Shown piece by piece: positions 41,281 to 52,154 of a stretch of DNA of 63,346 bases. Position numbers and translations under genes: made by a program. The DNA is from Campylobacter troglodytis. Lineage in GTDB: Bacteria > Campylobacterota > Campylobacteria > Campylobacterales > Campylobacteraceae. Position 1 is the first letter of the stretch; each line of letters starts with the position of its first letter. The notes beneath the pieces are model-generated. The model worked only from the letters and a program-made list of their open reading frames with translations, did not search any database and had not been told where the DNA came from. Where the stretch lies: the NCBI RefSeq assembly GCF_006864425.1, contig NZ_QHLI01000008.1:1-63346 (forward strand), read 5' to 3'.

Positions 41281-42059
41281 GCGATTGATACTTTTAGCTA
41301 AAATGACCTAGGATTTTTCCTAAGCCATTTTAACAAAAATTTTATACAAATTTTCATTCTTAACCTTGACATTATATCGAAATTAAGTTTCTTTCAAATG
41401 AAGGTAGAAAAATTCCCTTGCCGTGAAACTGACTTAATCTAGCCTTTGTAAGGTCCCCAGAAATTCACAATTTTGTTGATATGGCTTCGTCCATTTGCAA
41501 ACTCATTTTTGCTATGTTTTACTCGGTAATGAGCCTTTGCTCCTTCTTGCAAAGTTGCAAGACAAAACGAAACAAAAAATCCACCAAGGCACCGTAAGCT
41601 TTAAGCTTATCGCTATAAATTTCACTTTCTTTAAGCTCTGAAAAGTCCTTTATAATCGGCAATAATTCTTTTGCAGAGCAATGTTTTACCATCTGTGTAT
41701 AAACGCAACCATTTCGCTTTAACATTCCAAACACAGATGTTTTCTTGCCAGCCCCACGCCTACGCTTGCCACGCACTCTGCGAGCACCAAAATAACTCTC
41801 ATCGACTTCAATCCACCACTAATCTTGCTGATTTTTTCACATTCTTTGGCTATAAAAAGCTTTATTTACTGCACTATTCTATTAACGAAAGGGCGAGAAA
41901 CCTTGCAAAGAGGGTGATTTTGCTTACACAAATGTCAGCACAAAAACACTCCAAAATTTGTCTAAATTTTCGCTCCCAAATGTAGGGCAAAAATATATAC
42001 TAACATCGATTTTACCAACCTTTCAGCCGTCATTATATCAACTAAAAGTATCAATCGCC
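41281..42059 (-). mobile_element. Full-length IS1595-type element with inverted repeats, transposase broken
   Basis: The left end GCGATTGATACTTTTAGCT (41281-41299) and the complement of 42040-42058 agree at 18 of 19 bases. On the minus strand the transposase can be followed through IEVDESYFGARRVRGKRRR, GAGKKTSVFGMLKRNGCVYT and a C-terminal part, but frameshifts and a stop near 41519 break it. It is about 779 bp and the best-preserved example of its subtype here. It abuts the stop codon of the PSD-like gene. Confidence 0.85.
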
Positions 42060-42890
42060 AAAACAAAAGTCCATTTGCAAATTTCGCCAAATGTAAGGGA
42101 AGTTTTTAAGTATTTTTACCTCGTGCTACACACTCGTCCCTTTGCTAAAAGCCTTGATTTATAGGCGAAAAACCCTCTAATTTTGTTAAATCTCATAACA
42201 AAGTTTGTGCAAAAATTTCAAAAAATTCACATTTTACTAGCCCAAAAATGCAAGAATGTCCCTAAAACGAGAGGTGGAAGTTGATGAGAGTTATTTTTAC
42301 TTTATTGCACTCGCAACTGCGTAACAAAAAGTAGCAAGATGTATCAATGGTAAACGTGGACATTGAGCTTATAAACAACATTTGTGTTTTTGCTGTGTGC
42401 CACACATACTCGTCCCTTTGCAAGAAGATATGCTAAAACGCTAGTTTAGCATTTATACGAAAGTAGTAAAGCACTGCTTGGCAAAAAAGCTAATATTCAT
42501 AACAAGAGACCTGCAAGGCTCGGAAAATCTTAAATTTACGGCGACAGTGCATCCGAGGGCATAAGATGTCATTTGGTGGATTTTTCAACGCTTAGCTTGT
42601 GTCTTGGCTAAGTAAAGATGCATTATATGGCAAGTACTCCAAATTCGATTTGCAAAGGTGCAAAATCATATCAACGCAATTTGTGAATTTTTTGCTTCGT
42701 GCTCTTGTAAGCTCAAACAAAAGAGGTTTTGCGAATTTGAGTTTAGTCAAATTCAATGCTAAGAAAGAAAATTTTATCCTTCACTTAAGGGAAACAGAAT
42801 TTAGATATAATATGAAAAATTTAGGACAAAATATTTATCAAAATTTATTAAAGTTGATGAGAAAAAATCCTATTAAAGTATCTTGAGCTA
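42060..42890 (+). mobile_element. Second IS1595-type fossil directly abutting the first (copy C)
   Basis: Plus-strand remnants follow the same order as copy B, from GGGAAGTTTTTAAGTATTTTTACC to a C-terminal peptide RETEFRYNMKNLGQNIYQNL ending NPIKVS at 42886. The end motif AAAGTATCTTGAGC is shared. The 5' end is missing or replaced by the neighbouring element, suggesting one copy inserted beside or into the other. Confidence 0.75.
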
Positions 42891-43033
42891 AAAATTAAAC
42901 ATTAAGATTTGTATAAAATCTTGCTAGAAGTACTAATAAATCAAGTGCTTAAGTTAAATTGAGCCAAAATGATAATATAAAATCCTCTTAGCTTGGATTG
43001 AATTTAATTGAGCCTTTTCTTAAAAGGAAGACT

Positions 43034-43753
43034 ATGCAGCAACAAAAGAAGCCTCATTTAATCTACATCTTGCCAAATCTATTCACAGCAGCAAGTTGCT
43101 TTTGTGGGGTTGTATCCATCATATCATCTTATAATTATGATTACACAAGCTCTCTTCTTTATATCTTTTTAGCCCTCATCTTTGATGGACTTGATGGGCG
43201 GGTGGCAAGACTTACAAATACCACCTCTAAATTTGGCATTGAATTTGACTCCCTAGCTGATTTAGTAGCCTTTGGGGTTGCACCTGCTATATTTTTCTAT
43301 GTTAGCCTTGGTTCTACATATGGCAAACTAGGTTCTTTAATCTGCGGACTTTTCATAGTCTTTGGAGCCATTCGTCTAGCTCGCTTTAATGTAAGTACAG
43401 GCAAGTACGAGCCTTCTGTCTTCATAGGACTTCCCATACCAACAGCTGCAACTGTCAGTGCTATTTACACCTATGCCTACATAAATTATGATTTTTTAAA
43501 CCCAGCAGTTGTATTAATCTTACAACTTGCACTTGCTATTTTAATGGTAAGCAATATACGCTATCCAAGCTTTAAAAAGATAGATCTAAATAGATCCAGT
43601 ATGTTAAAGGTGTTAATACTCTTAATCTTTGTCTTTTCTTTGCTTTATCTTTACACAGTACAAAGCATACTCATAGCCATATCCCTTTATGTTCTTTACG
43701 GACTTTTAAGGGCTGTTTGGACCCTACTTTTTGTAAAAAAATTCAAGCAATAA
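43034..43753 (+). CDS. pssA: CDP-diacylglycerol--serine O-phosphatidyltransferase
   Basis: A 239-residue inner-membrane enzyme that makes phosphatidylserine from CDP-diacylglycerol and serine. The CDP-alcohol phosphotransferase motif is complete (Asp51, Asp54, Asp72 and Asp76 in DGLDGRVARL through FDSLAD), followed by several membrane spans. ATG 43034 has AAAGGAAG upstream; an in-frame TTG at 42998 is less likely. In C. jejuni pssA follows the PSD-like gene directly; here 1.75 kb of transposon fossils separate them. Confidence 0.94.
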   Translation: MQQQKKPHLIYILPNLFTAASCFCGVVSIISSYNYDYTSSLLYIFLALIFDGLDGRVARLTNTTSKFGIEFDSLADLVAFGVAPAIFFYVSLGSTYGKLGSLICGLFIVFGAIRLARFNVSTGKYEPSVFIGLPIPTAATVSAIYTYAYINYDFLNPAVVLILQLALAILMVSNIRYPSFKKIDLNRSSMLKVLILLIFVFSLLYLYTVQSILIAISLYVLYGLLRAVWTLLFVKKFKQ

Positions 43754-44394
43754 GGCAATTAAAATTTAAATTAAGTTTTTAAAACACAGATTCTTAAAAC
43801 TACAAATGCTACACAGCTACACTGGCTTTTATAAAATGGCTCTTTTTTAAAAAAGTATTGATTTGTAGCTCTTAACCTACAGTCTAAGAAGCCATAAATT
43901 CAAGGCATTTCTTCATAAATTCGTGGATTCTTGGCACACGCTTATAATGACAAATTGATATTTTGTCTAAAATTAATATGTTTTTGAAAAAAGCCTAATA
44001 AATTTAATCTTAGTATTAAAAAGGCATTTATCGTTGCCATTTTGAGTGTAAAAAAATGTAGAAACTAATATGAAGATCTTCCTAGATAAAGCTCTTAAAC
44101 CAAGCTTGTCTAAGTTTAGTTTGTGAATTTTTAGTTTTTGCCTTTTTGTGAAAGATAGACACTGTTTTAAATTCACAACATGCTTAAATTTAAAGCCTTA
44201 AAATAAACTAAATCTTTCAAAAAAGCTATTTTGAATAAAGTAGCACACTCAAAAGCTACCGTAACTTACAAAGAAACACCTTAAATTCAGCCATTAAATT
44301 TAAACTTAAGCTAGAATTCACAAAAAATGCTTTAAATTTAGGCTAAATTAAACTTAAATTAAATTGAAAGGTTTTTAAGTTAACGCATATGATA

Positions 44395-45035
44395 AACAAA
44401 GCTTTATTTTTAAAATTCACAGATATAATTTAAGGAATTTGGAAGTATTTTTTGTTTCGCCTAAAGGCTCATCCCTTTGCAAGAAGCCTTGATTTGAAGG
44501 CAAAACACCCTTTAATTTTGCCAAATTCGTCATTAAAATTTGTGCAAAAAATTCAAAAAATTCGCATTTTAATCGCCAAAGAATGCGAGAAACTTCCTAA
44601 AATGAGTACTGAGATGAAGTTTATGAAAGTTATTTTGCTTCCCTACACTTAAAACTTTGTAGCCAGAAGGTGCAAAATGTGTGCGTGGTAAGCGTGGATG
44701 TTGTGCTAACAAGAAAAGATCTGTGTTTTTACTTCGTTAAGCCTCTTGCAACTTTGTAGCTAGAAGGTGCAAGGGTGCATTATATGGTAAAGCATAGCGA
44801 AAACGAGTTTGCAAACTAGCAAAATCATATCCATTAGATTGTGAATTTGTTTACTTCGCATTCTTGCAAATTCAAAGCAAAAGGTGCTTTGCAAAGTTTA
44901 GCTTAGCTAAAACTGCTAATAAAGAAAATTTTGCCCTTAACTTAAAAGAAACAAAAATAAGAGAAAAAATTTAGGACACAATTTTCATCAAGATTTATTA
45001 AAGTTGATAAGCCCAAATCCTATTAAGTTGAATTA
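44395..45035 (+). mobile_element. IS1595-type fossil (copy D)
   Basis: Recognisable segments include CACAGATATAATTTAAGGAA, the equivalent of RILIAKECEKL at about 44560-44592, GGTAAAGCATAGCGAAAACG, and the 3' GATTTATTAAAGTTGATAAG. There is no open frame. The rest of 43754-45168 shows no gene. A short segment beginning AAAGCTACCGTAACT recurs within it at about 44252 and 45072. Confidence 0.65.
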
Positions 45036-45168
45036 AATCAAAACTATTTTTATCAAAGAACAAAGCAGTACGCTCAAAAGCTACCGTAACTCACAAAGAA
45101 ACACCTTAAATTCAGCCATTAAAATTCAGCCTTAAATTTAAGCTTAGGCTAGATTCACAAAAAAGACT

Positions 45169-46203
45169 TTAAGCTTGATTATTAAGCTTGATCCACTCCT
45201 TGGCTATACGAACAGCATTTGTAGCAGCTCCTACTCGAATTTGATCAGCTACGCACCACAAATGCAAGACATTTTTACGGCTTAGATCGCCACGAATTCG
45301 TCCTACATAGGTTTCATTTGTGTTGCTACTTAGAAGGGGCATGGGGTATTTTTGCTTTTGTGGCTCATCAATTACTACTATATTTGCTGCCTTTGCTAGA
45401 ATTTCTTTTGCCTTTTTTGCACTCACTTCCTTTTCAAAATGAAGGGTGAGTGCCTCGCTATGGCTCCTTAAAACCCCCACACGAACGCAGGTTGCTGATA
45501 TTTCAAGACTTTTGTGTAAGATCTTTTGGGTCTCATTTACCATCTTCATTTCTTCTTTTGTGTAATCATTTTCCATAAAAATGTCAATCTGAGGGATGAC
45601 ATTGAGTGCTAGGGTGTGTGGGAAGGTGGATGATTTAAACTCAGCTAAATTAAAGGCAAAAAAGCTTTGTAAACCAGAAATTAGCTCATCCATACCCTTC
45701 TTACCAGCCCCACTAGCTGCTTGATAAGTAGCCACATCAACCCTTTGTAGTTTAAATATCTCATCAAGAGGCTTTAAAATCTGCACCATTTGAATGGTAG
45801 AGCAGTTTGGATTTGCTATGATACCTGTTTTTTTCCAAAGTTTAATATCCTCTGCATTTACCTCAGGCACGACAAGAGGGACATCTTCTTGCATTCTAAA
45901 ATGGCTTGTGTTATCGATCACCAAGGCACCTGCTTTAACCGCAAAGGGTGCAAATTTAGCAGATACAGACCCACCTGCACTGAAAAAGGCTATATCCACG
46001 GGATTTTCTTTAAAAACTGTTTCTGTAAGCTCTTTAACGCGGTAGCCTTTGCCTTTAAATTCTACTTCTTTACCCACACTCTTCGCACTTGCAAGGGCTA
46101 AGATGCTTTCTACTTCTAAGTTTAACTCATCTAAAACAGTTAAAAGCTCCTCGCCCACAGCACCTGTGGCACCAACTATGGCTATTTTATATTTCTTACT
46201 CAT
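45169..46203 (-). CDS. asd: Aspartate-semialdehyde dehydrogenase
   Basis: A 344-residue NADPH-dependent enzyme that reduces aspartyl phosphate to the semialdehyde for lysine/DAP, threonine and methionine synthesis. The nucleotide loop IVGATGAVGEEL (9-20) and catalytic Cys134 (NPNCSTIQM) are intact, and the C-terminal RIRGDLSRKNVLHLWCVADQ is typical. AGGAT precedes the ATG. It lies near flgR as in C. jejuni, but an 811-bp spacer with a transposase fossil now separates them. Confidence 0.96.
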   Translation of the reverse strand: MSKKYKIAIVGATGAVGEELLTVLDELNLEVESILALASAKSVGKEVEFKGKGYRVKELTETVFKENPVDIAFFSAGGSVSAKFAPFAVKAGALVIDNTSHFRMQEDVPLVVPEVNAEDIKLWKKTGIIANPNCSTIQMVQILKPLDEIFKLQRVDVATYQAASGAGKKGMDELISGLQSFFAFNLAEFKSSTFPHTLALNVIPQIDIFMENDYTKEEMKMVNETQKILHKSLEISATCVRVGVLRSHSEALTLHFEKEVSAKKAKEILAKAANIVVIDEPQKQKYPMPLLSSNTNETYVGRIRGDLSRKNVLHLWCVADQIRVGAATNAVRIAKEWIKLNNQA

Positions 46204-46508
46204 TTTTATCCTTTAATTTTTTGCAAATTTTAATCTTATTTGTGAATTTTAGTGTAATTTTTTGGCTTAAATTCATAGAGCTATTGTATGTAACTTAGCA
46301 AAAATTAAATACAAAATTCTTTTAGTTTTGTTTGACTAAATAAAATTACTAAATCTTTGCCAAAAAGCAAAAACAAGCCTTAAAAGCACAAGAAAGGCTT
46401 GAATTTAAAAGCTCAGGTTTATAAAATTTAAACTATTCTCTTTTATTTAAAACAACTTTTAAACCCTTGATTAAAATTCACTTAAAATTTAGTTTTTTGT
46501 TAAAAATT

Positions 46509-46905
46509 GGCTAAAGATATTTTAATAGGATTTTCTCTTGTCAATTTTAATAAATGTTGATATAGATTTTGTCCTAAAATTTTTATATTATATCTAAATT
46601 CTGCTTCTTTTAAATGAAAGGCAAAATTTGTTTTTTAAGCCTTTAAATTTAGCTAAAACAAACTAGCAAAGCATTTTTTGCTTTGAATTTACAAGACGCG
46701 TAAAGCAAAAAACACTCACAATTTCATTGATATGATTTTGTAAGTGTGCAAACTCACTTGCACTATGTTTTACACAGTCTTATATCTTTACTCCTTCTTG
46801 AAAGGTTGCAAGACGCGTAGCACGAAGTAAAAATACTTCAAAATTTCCCTAAATTATATCTGTGGAATTTGGAAACAAAACTTTGTTTTTCATAAGACTT
46901 AGCTG
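46509..46905 (-). mobile_element. IS1595-type fossil (copy E), heavily deleted
   Basis: The minus strand carries the 3' end (TTTTAATAGGATTTTCTCTTG on the plus strand), the AAATTCTGCTTCTTTTAAATG segment and the 5' CCCTAAATTATATCTG. The middle is largely lost. It occupies the spacer between flgR and asd. Confidence 0.65.
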
Positions 46906-47014
46906 AAAAACCCTTTGATTTAAGTTTAATTAAGTCAAAATAAATTTTAAGCCCTTGATTAAAATTCACTTAAATTTTAGCTTTTTGTTAAAAACCTAAA
47001 AAGCCCTCGTGCTT

Positions 47015-48298
47015 TTAAAGCTCATATCTTTTCATCTTTTCTTTGAGGCTTTGCTCATTCATTTCAAGCATAGCACAGGCTTTTTGTATGTCGTTTTGAC
47101 ATTCATTAAGCACCTCTATGATTAGTTCTTTTTCTAAATTCTTAATGTCTTTTTTTTGCCTACTTTCTAAAAACAAATCCTCGCTTGAAATTTCAGCACC
47201 CTCACTTAGTATGCAAGCCCTTTGTACTATGGATATAAGCTCTCTTATATTGCCTGGATATTCATAATTTAAAAGGCTTTTGCGTGCTTCTTGGCTAAGT
47301 GTTTTTTCTTCAAGTTCATACTCCTTGCAAGTGTCCTTTAAGACCTGAGAGGCTATGCCTAAAATTTCTTCTTTTCTCTCTCTTAGGGGTGGAATTTCAA
47401 TGGGTATGGTGTTTAAGCGGTAGTATAAATCGCTTCTAAATTCACCGTCTTTAATCTTTTTTTCTATGTTGGCATTTGTAGCACATACTATGCGGACATT
47501 GATCTTAATGGGCTTTGTGCCACCAAGCCTTGAAATTTCTCTTTCTTGCAAGGCTCTTAAAAGCTTTGCTTGAATTTCAACGGGCATCTCGCCTATTTCA
47601 TCCAAAAACAAGGTTCCCTCATTTGCTAACTCAAAAAGCCCTATCTTTGTGGCATTTGCATCTGTAAAGGCTCCCTTTTCAAAGCCAAAAAGCTCACTTT
47701 CTATTAAATTCGCTGGAATGGCTGCCATATTTATGGCTATAAAGGGCTTTGTGGCTCTTTTTGAATTTTTGTGTATGAAGTTAGCAAATAATTCTTTCCC
47801 CACGCCACTTTCTCCAAAAAAGATCACACTAGCATCTGTTTTTGCAGCTTTTAAGCTTAAATTCAAAGCCTTTTCTAAGACAGCTGAGGTAGAGAAAAAC
47901 TCAGCACTTTTTTTGTTAGCCAAACTAGCTTTTTTATCTGCTGTTTTTTCTTTAATGATCCTAAGCCTTTTTATAGCCTTGATCAAAGTATCTATATCAA
48001 AGGGCTTTGTTAAAAAGTCCTTTACTCCAAGCCTTAATGCTTCTACTGCCTTATTTAAGGTAGCATTTCCTGTTATGATGATGAAGTCGTATTTATCAGC
48101 ACACTGTTTGACAAAGTCAAGTCCGTCAAGCCCTGGCATATTTATATCTGTTATGATTAGATCCACTGTGCTATCTAGCTTTTTTAAGGCCTCAGTGGCT
48201 GATTTATAGCTACTTATCTTAAATTCTTTATACTCACTTAGGGCTATTTCTAAGGATTTTCTCATATTTATATCATCTTCTACTATGGCTAGATTCAT
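47015..48298 (-). CDS. flgR: Sigma-54-dependent flagellar response regulator FlgR
   Basis: A 427-residue NtrC-type regulator that, with FlgS, activates sigma-54 (RpoN) flagellar genes. The receiver has phospho-acceptor Asp51 (LIITDINMPGLDG). The AAA+ domain has Walker A GESGVGKE (162-169), the sigma-54 contact loop GAFTDA (209-214) and LFLDEIGEM. The C-terminus is a short Fis-like segment (EVLNECQNDIQKACAMLEMN). It overlaps the upstream small gene by 4 nt and ends the ccsBA operon. Confidence 0.95.
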   Translation of the reverse strand: MNLAIVEDDINMRKSLEIALSEYKEFKISSYKSATEALKKLDSTVDLIITDINMPGLDGLDFVKQCADKYDFIIITGNATLNKAVEALRLGVKDFLTKPFDIDTLIKAIKRLRIIKEKTADKKASLANKKSAEFFSTSAVLEKALNLSLKAAKTDASVIFFGESGVGKELFANFIHKNSKRATKPFIAINMAAIPANLIESELFGFEKGAFTDANATKIGLFELANEGTLFLDEIGEMPVEIQAKLLRALQEREISRLGGTKPIKINVRIVCATNANIEKKIKDGEFRSDLYYRLNTIPIEIPPLRERKEEILGIASQVLKDTCKEYELEEKTLSQEARKSLLNYEYPGNIRELISIVQRACILSEGAEISSEDLFLESRQKKDIKNLEKELIIEVLNECQNDIQKACAMLEMNEQSLKEKMKRYEL

Positions 48299-48714
48299 GA
48301 TTTTGCCCTTATATTTCTATTTGCTACTCCAATTTGCTCATAGGCATCAATGTCCTTTTTATAAGCACTATACTTTTTGGCAAGTTCTCTATTTAAAAAG
48401 GATATATGCTTGGCTGTGGCGTTTTGATTTGAGGTGAGTGCTGTTATGAAGCCAAGCTTTTTTTTGGCATCTGCGCTAAGTTTTGAGCTGTTTTTGGGAG
48501 GTAGTTTTTGATCTTGTAAAAAAAGCTTGATAAGCTCGTCTAGCTCAGCCTCGTTAGCAGTTTTGGCTTCATTTATTAGGGTGTCTAAATTTTTTGCACC
48601 CTTTGTTTCTTCTTTTACCCCGTCTTTTTTGGCTGAATTCACAAACATAATCACGCCAAGAACTAGGCTAGCAAGCACAAAGCCTGCTAGGATGATGATT
48701 ATCCAAGTAGTCAT
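48295..48714 (-). CDS. Small membrane-anchored protein of unknown function
   Basis: A 139-residue protein with one N-terminal membrane helix (about 4-25) and a charged, probably helical C-terminal part. I do not recognise a domain. It lies 10 bp after ccsBA and overlaps flgR by 4 nt, so it is co-transcribed with both. C. jejuni also has an uncharacterised gene next to flgR, which may be its counterpart. Confidence 0.75.
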   Translation of the reverse strand: MTTWIIIILAGFVLASLVLGVIMFVNSAKKDGVKEETKGAKNLDTLINEAKTANEAELDELIKLFLQDQKLPPKNSSKLSADAKKKLGFITALTSNQNATAKHISFLNRELAKKYSAYKKDIDAYEQIGVANRNIRAKS

Positions 48715-48724
48715 TTATTTCTTT

Positions 48725-51700
48725 CTATAAGCTTTTTGCGTATCCTCTTTTAAAGAAACTTATTATAGCTAAAATTAGCATTAAAATAAAGCCAAGATAC
48801 ACATAATCAGGAATTTTTGTAGCATCTCCTGCTGCGTAAGAGTGCATACCAACCAAGAAATAATTTACTCCAAAATAGGTCATTATAATGCTCCAATAAG
48901 CAAACATTGAAGCTAGGGCGAAATTGTATTGACTTCTAAGGCTTGGCACGAGGCGAATGTGAAGTACAGCAGCATAAATTAAAATACTAACAAGAGCCCA
49001 CACCTCCTTTGAATCCCAGCTCCAATACCTCCCCCAGCTCTCATTTGCCCAAATGGCTCCTAAGAAATTACCCACAGTAAGTAGCATTAAGCCTAGGATC
49101 ATAGCCATTTCATTTATGCGGGTTGCCTCTGTTATGTTTCTAGCTATGCTTGTATTGTGAGATCCTTTTTTTTTCATAAAGCACAAAAGCACAAGCACAA
49201 AGATACCAAGCAAGGCACAAAGCCCTAAAAAGCCATAGCTTGCAGTGATTACTGATACATGAATACTTAGCCAATAACTATTTAAAACAGGGACTAAATT
49301 TGTAATTTGAGGATCAAGTTCTCCTAAATGTGCCACCCACAAAACAAGCCCAGCTAAAATAGAGGTTAAAGACAAAGAAAGGGGGCTTTTTCTTGAAAAA
49401 AAGATCCCACTAAGCCCAAGGGCAAAGGCTATATAAATCATACTCTCATAAGCATTGCTCCAAGGAGCATGATCTGCTAAGTAAGCCCTTAAACAAAGCC
49501 CTACTGTATGAACTAAAAAGGCAAAGATATTTAAGATATATACTATTTTAAAGGCTAGGTTTATGCTCGTGTTAGGGCTTAGCATCTTAAATAAAACCAA
49601 GCATAAAAGCAAGAGCCCGGCTAATAAATAAACAGGGCTAAGCTTTACAAAGATCTCGGCCTTATTTACAAAAAGCTCTGTATTAAGCTTGGTTTCGCTT
49701 GGAATGATCTTAGCTCCAAACTGTCTTTGATACTCTTTTATAAGCTCTAAGGCTAGATCTGCCTTTGTGTAATTATTTTCAACTAGGGCTAAGATGCTTG
49801 TGTTTATGTAATTACTAAGTAGTATAGAAACTTGTTCTTTTTCTGCACCTTGAAGCTCGTTGATGCGGTTTGGGGATAACCAAAGATCATTTTCCCCACT
49901 TTGCAAGGGAAAAATTTTAAGCAGATCTCCATTTAGGGCTAAATTAACAATATTTGCCCTCTCATCAAGCTTTATGATCTCCTTATCAAAGATGCCTCTG
50001 GAGTTTGGATTTTTACGGTTTGCATTTTCTACATATTTTTGCAGCTTGTAATTATCAGCTTGATCGAAAAAATCCACATACCTAAGATATTTTTGAGGTG
50101 CACTAAGTCCTAGAATTTTGCTAAATTCCTCATTTACTGCCTTATTTGTTGGCATAATGATCATAGGCTCATAAGCCCACCAAGCCTTAAAGATAAACAT
50201 AGAAAGCACAACAGCACTAGCCTCGCTTCCCTTATAGCTTGTATCCTTATAAACCTTGCCTAGAATTTCACCTGCTAGGGTATCCAAAGGAGCCATCCTG
50301 CCTCCGCTTTTTTGCACTACCAAGGTGGCAAGTTTGAGGCTGTGTTCTTTTGAGAGTAAGGGAGCTGCTTTTGAAGCATTTATATCTGCTGCTTGTAAGT
50401 TTTGACTAAGGCCAGCAAAAACCAAAAAAACAAGGATGATTTTTAAAGCATCTTCATTTACCAATCTTGCAAGGGTTCTAAATCTTGAATGGGGATTTAA
50501 AAGGCTTAAAAACATACCAAAACACAGTAAAAAATATCCTATGTAGGTTGGAATTTTACCTGGATCCTTATTTACAGAAAGCACAGTGCCTTTTTCATCC
50601 TCATCATAAGAGCTTTGATAAAAACGGTAGCCCTTGTAATCAAGGACATTATTCATAAAAATTCTATAATCAAAGCTTAGACCATCATCTATTAACTTAA
50701 CCTCACTTGCATAAGAACTTGGAGACATAGAGCCCGGATATCGCTCTAAGATAAAATTTTTAAGATAAAGCTCAAAGGGTAGCTCCTCAGTAACTGTCGT
50801 GTAGGAAACAAAGAATTTTTGCCCACCAAGCTCCACAGCCCTTGCTCTGTCAAATTCAAGCACAGCTAGATCCTTAGTTTCTCCCTTGTAGCTTAGACTA
50901 AGCTCTAAGGCATTTAAGGCATTTTTATCAAGGCTTAGCTCCTCTTTTAAGCCAAAAACAAGGCTTTTAAGCCACTTAAAAAAGCTCTCATACTCAGGGG
51001 GGTTCTTGCCAACAAGCTCTATTTTAGCATTCATAGAGGCAAATTTAATGACAAAGCTTAGATCCTCATAGCTATAAAGTCTTTTTTCCCTTGTATCTGT
51101 CTTAGTTAGTGCCTTTAAATTTGAGCTTTCCCCACTACTCATACTAAGAAAATTTAAATTCTCGCTTGAAGAAAGATTTAAATTCTCATCGATCTTAACA
51201 AAGGGGGCTTTAACCTCATCATTAAGAAAGGAAAAATTCATCCCAGCTATATGCTTAATCTCACCTTCTTTAAACAAAAGCTCGCTAACTCCTTCTTTTT
51301 GGCTATTGATCATTATTGAAAGCAAGGGGGGGGAGCTTTGATCTTCTGCGAATTTTTCCTCTGCTGCTAATAAAAGATTTTTGTATTTTAAAAGAGCCTT
51401 TTCTCCATTAAGATCAAGTTCTATACTAAAATCATTAGCAAAGGGCAAAAGACCTATATACTCAGGCAAAGCCTTGCCGTAAGCTACATTATCTTTGAGG
51501 GTGAAAAATTTAATATAAGATCTAGCGCTTTCTATGCTTGAATTTGCACTTTGTTCTCTTATATGCAAAAGCCCTTCAAAGCCTGTATATCTTGTCATAG
51601 CAGCACCAAATAAGATAAATAAAAAAGAAAGATGAAAGATAAATAAGGGAAGCTTTTTTAAGCTTAACATCTTATAACGAAGAATCCCGCAAGCTAAATT

Positions 51701-51877
51701 CAGCCCAAGCAAGAGCTGAATAAGGGCAAAATATCCTGTGCCATAAACCATAGCCCAGGCTGTTGGGGTTGAATAAGCACTTTCTATGAAGGTAGCAAGA
51801 GCACAAAAACAGGCAAAGACTAAGAATAAAAATATGCTAATTTTAAGGCTACCAAGGGCATTTATTATTTTTTTCAT
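48725..51877 (-). CDS. ccsBA: Fused cytochrome c biogenesis protein CcsBA
   Basis: A 1050-residue system II cytochrome c synthetase that exports haem and attaches it to CxxCH motifs of periplasmic cytochromes. The N-terminal half is CcsB/ResB-like, with membrane spans around a large periplasmic domain. The C-terminal half is CcsA-like, with the tryptophan-rich haem motif WGRYWSWDSKEVWA (about 943-956). The fused form is standard in Campylobacter and Helicobacter. AGGAT precedes the ATG. A G8 tract on the plus strand (51326-51333) is a C8 run in the coding sequence near residue 183. A low-complexity Ser/Asn stretch (LNLSSSENLNFLSMSSGESS) follows it. Confidence 0.93.
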   Translation of the reverse strand: MKKIINALGSLKISIFLFLVFACFCALATFIESAYSTPTAWAMVYGTGYFALIQLLLGLNLACGILRYKMLSLKKLPLFIFHLSFLFILFGAAMTRYTGFEGLLHIREQSANSSIESARSYIKFFTLKDNVAYGKALPEYIGLLPFANDFSIELDLNGEKALLKYKNLLLAAEEKFAEDQSSPPLLSIMINSQKEGVSELLFKEGEIKHIAGMNFSFLNDEVKAPFVKIDENLNLSSSENLNFLSMSSGESSNLKALTKTDTREKRLYSYEDLSFVIKFASMNAKIELVGKNPPEYESFFKWLKSLVFGLKEELSLDKNALNALELSLSYKGETKDLAVLEFDRARAVELGGQKFFVSYTTVTEELPFELYLKNFILERYPGSMSPSSYASEVKLIDDGLSFDYRIFMNNVLDYKGYRFYQSSYDEDEKGTVLSVNKDPGKIPTYIGYFLLCFGMFLSLLNPHSRFRTLARLVNEDALKIILVFLVFAGLSQNLQAADINASKAAPLLSKEHSLKLATLVVQKSGGRMAPLDTLAGEILGKVYKDTSYKGSEASAVVLSMFIFKAWWAYEPMIIMPTNKAVNEEFSKILGLSAPQKYLRYVDFFDQADNYKLQKYVENANRKNPNSRGIFDKEIIKLDERANIVNLALNGDLLKIFPLQSGENDLWLSPNRINELQGAEKEQVSILLSNYINTSILALVENNYTKADLALELIKEYQRQFGAKIIPSETKLNTELFVNKAEIFVKLSPVYLLAGLLLLCLVLFKMLSPNTSINLAFKIVYILNIFAFLVHTVGLCLRAYLADHAPWSNAYESMIYIAFALGLSGIFFSRKSPLSLSLTSILAGLVLWVAHLGELDPQITNLVPVLNSYWLSIHVSVITASYGFLGLCALLGIFVLVLLCFMKKKGSHNTSIARNITEATRINEMAMILGLMLLTVGNFLGAIWANESWGRYWSWDSKEVWALVSILIYAAVLHIRLVPSLRSQYNFALASMFAYWSIIMTYFGVNYFLVGMHSYAAGDATKIPDYVYLGFILMLILAIISFFKRGYAKSL

Positions 51878-52154
51878 CTTTTATCCTAAATTCAACTGTT
51901 TAGCTTTTATAAAAACGAGTTTGGCTTTTTATCTTAAAGGTGCTTTAAATTCTAATTTTTTATACTACTTCTTTGAAAAAGAATTTTTGTTAGTTGCTAT
52001 AATGACAATAATAAATTACACTCTTTTAACAAAAAAGATTATAAAATCTTGTTTTAAATAATAAACACAGCAACTTTTCTAAAAAACTCATTTCATCAAA
52101 GCCTAGTACACTTCACAAAAATTCTACGCTAAGCAGTTTTTAAAAAATTTAAAG

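Noticed and set aside
42998-43033. Upstream TTG start of pssA adding 12 residues.
   Set aside because: ATG 43034 has a strong ribosome binding site, and the extra residues do not fit the family N-terminus.
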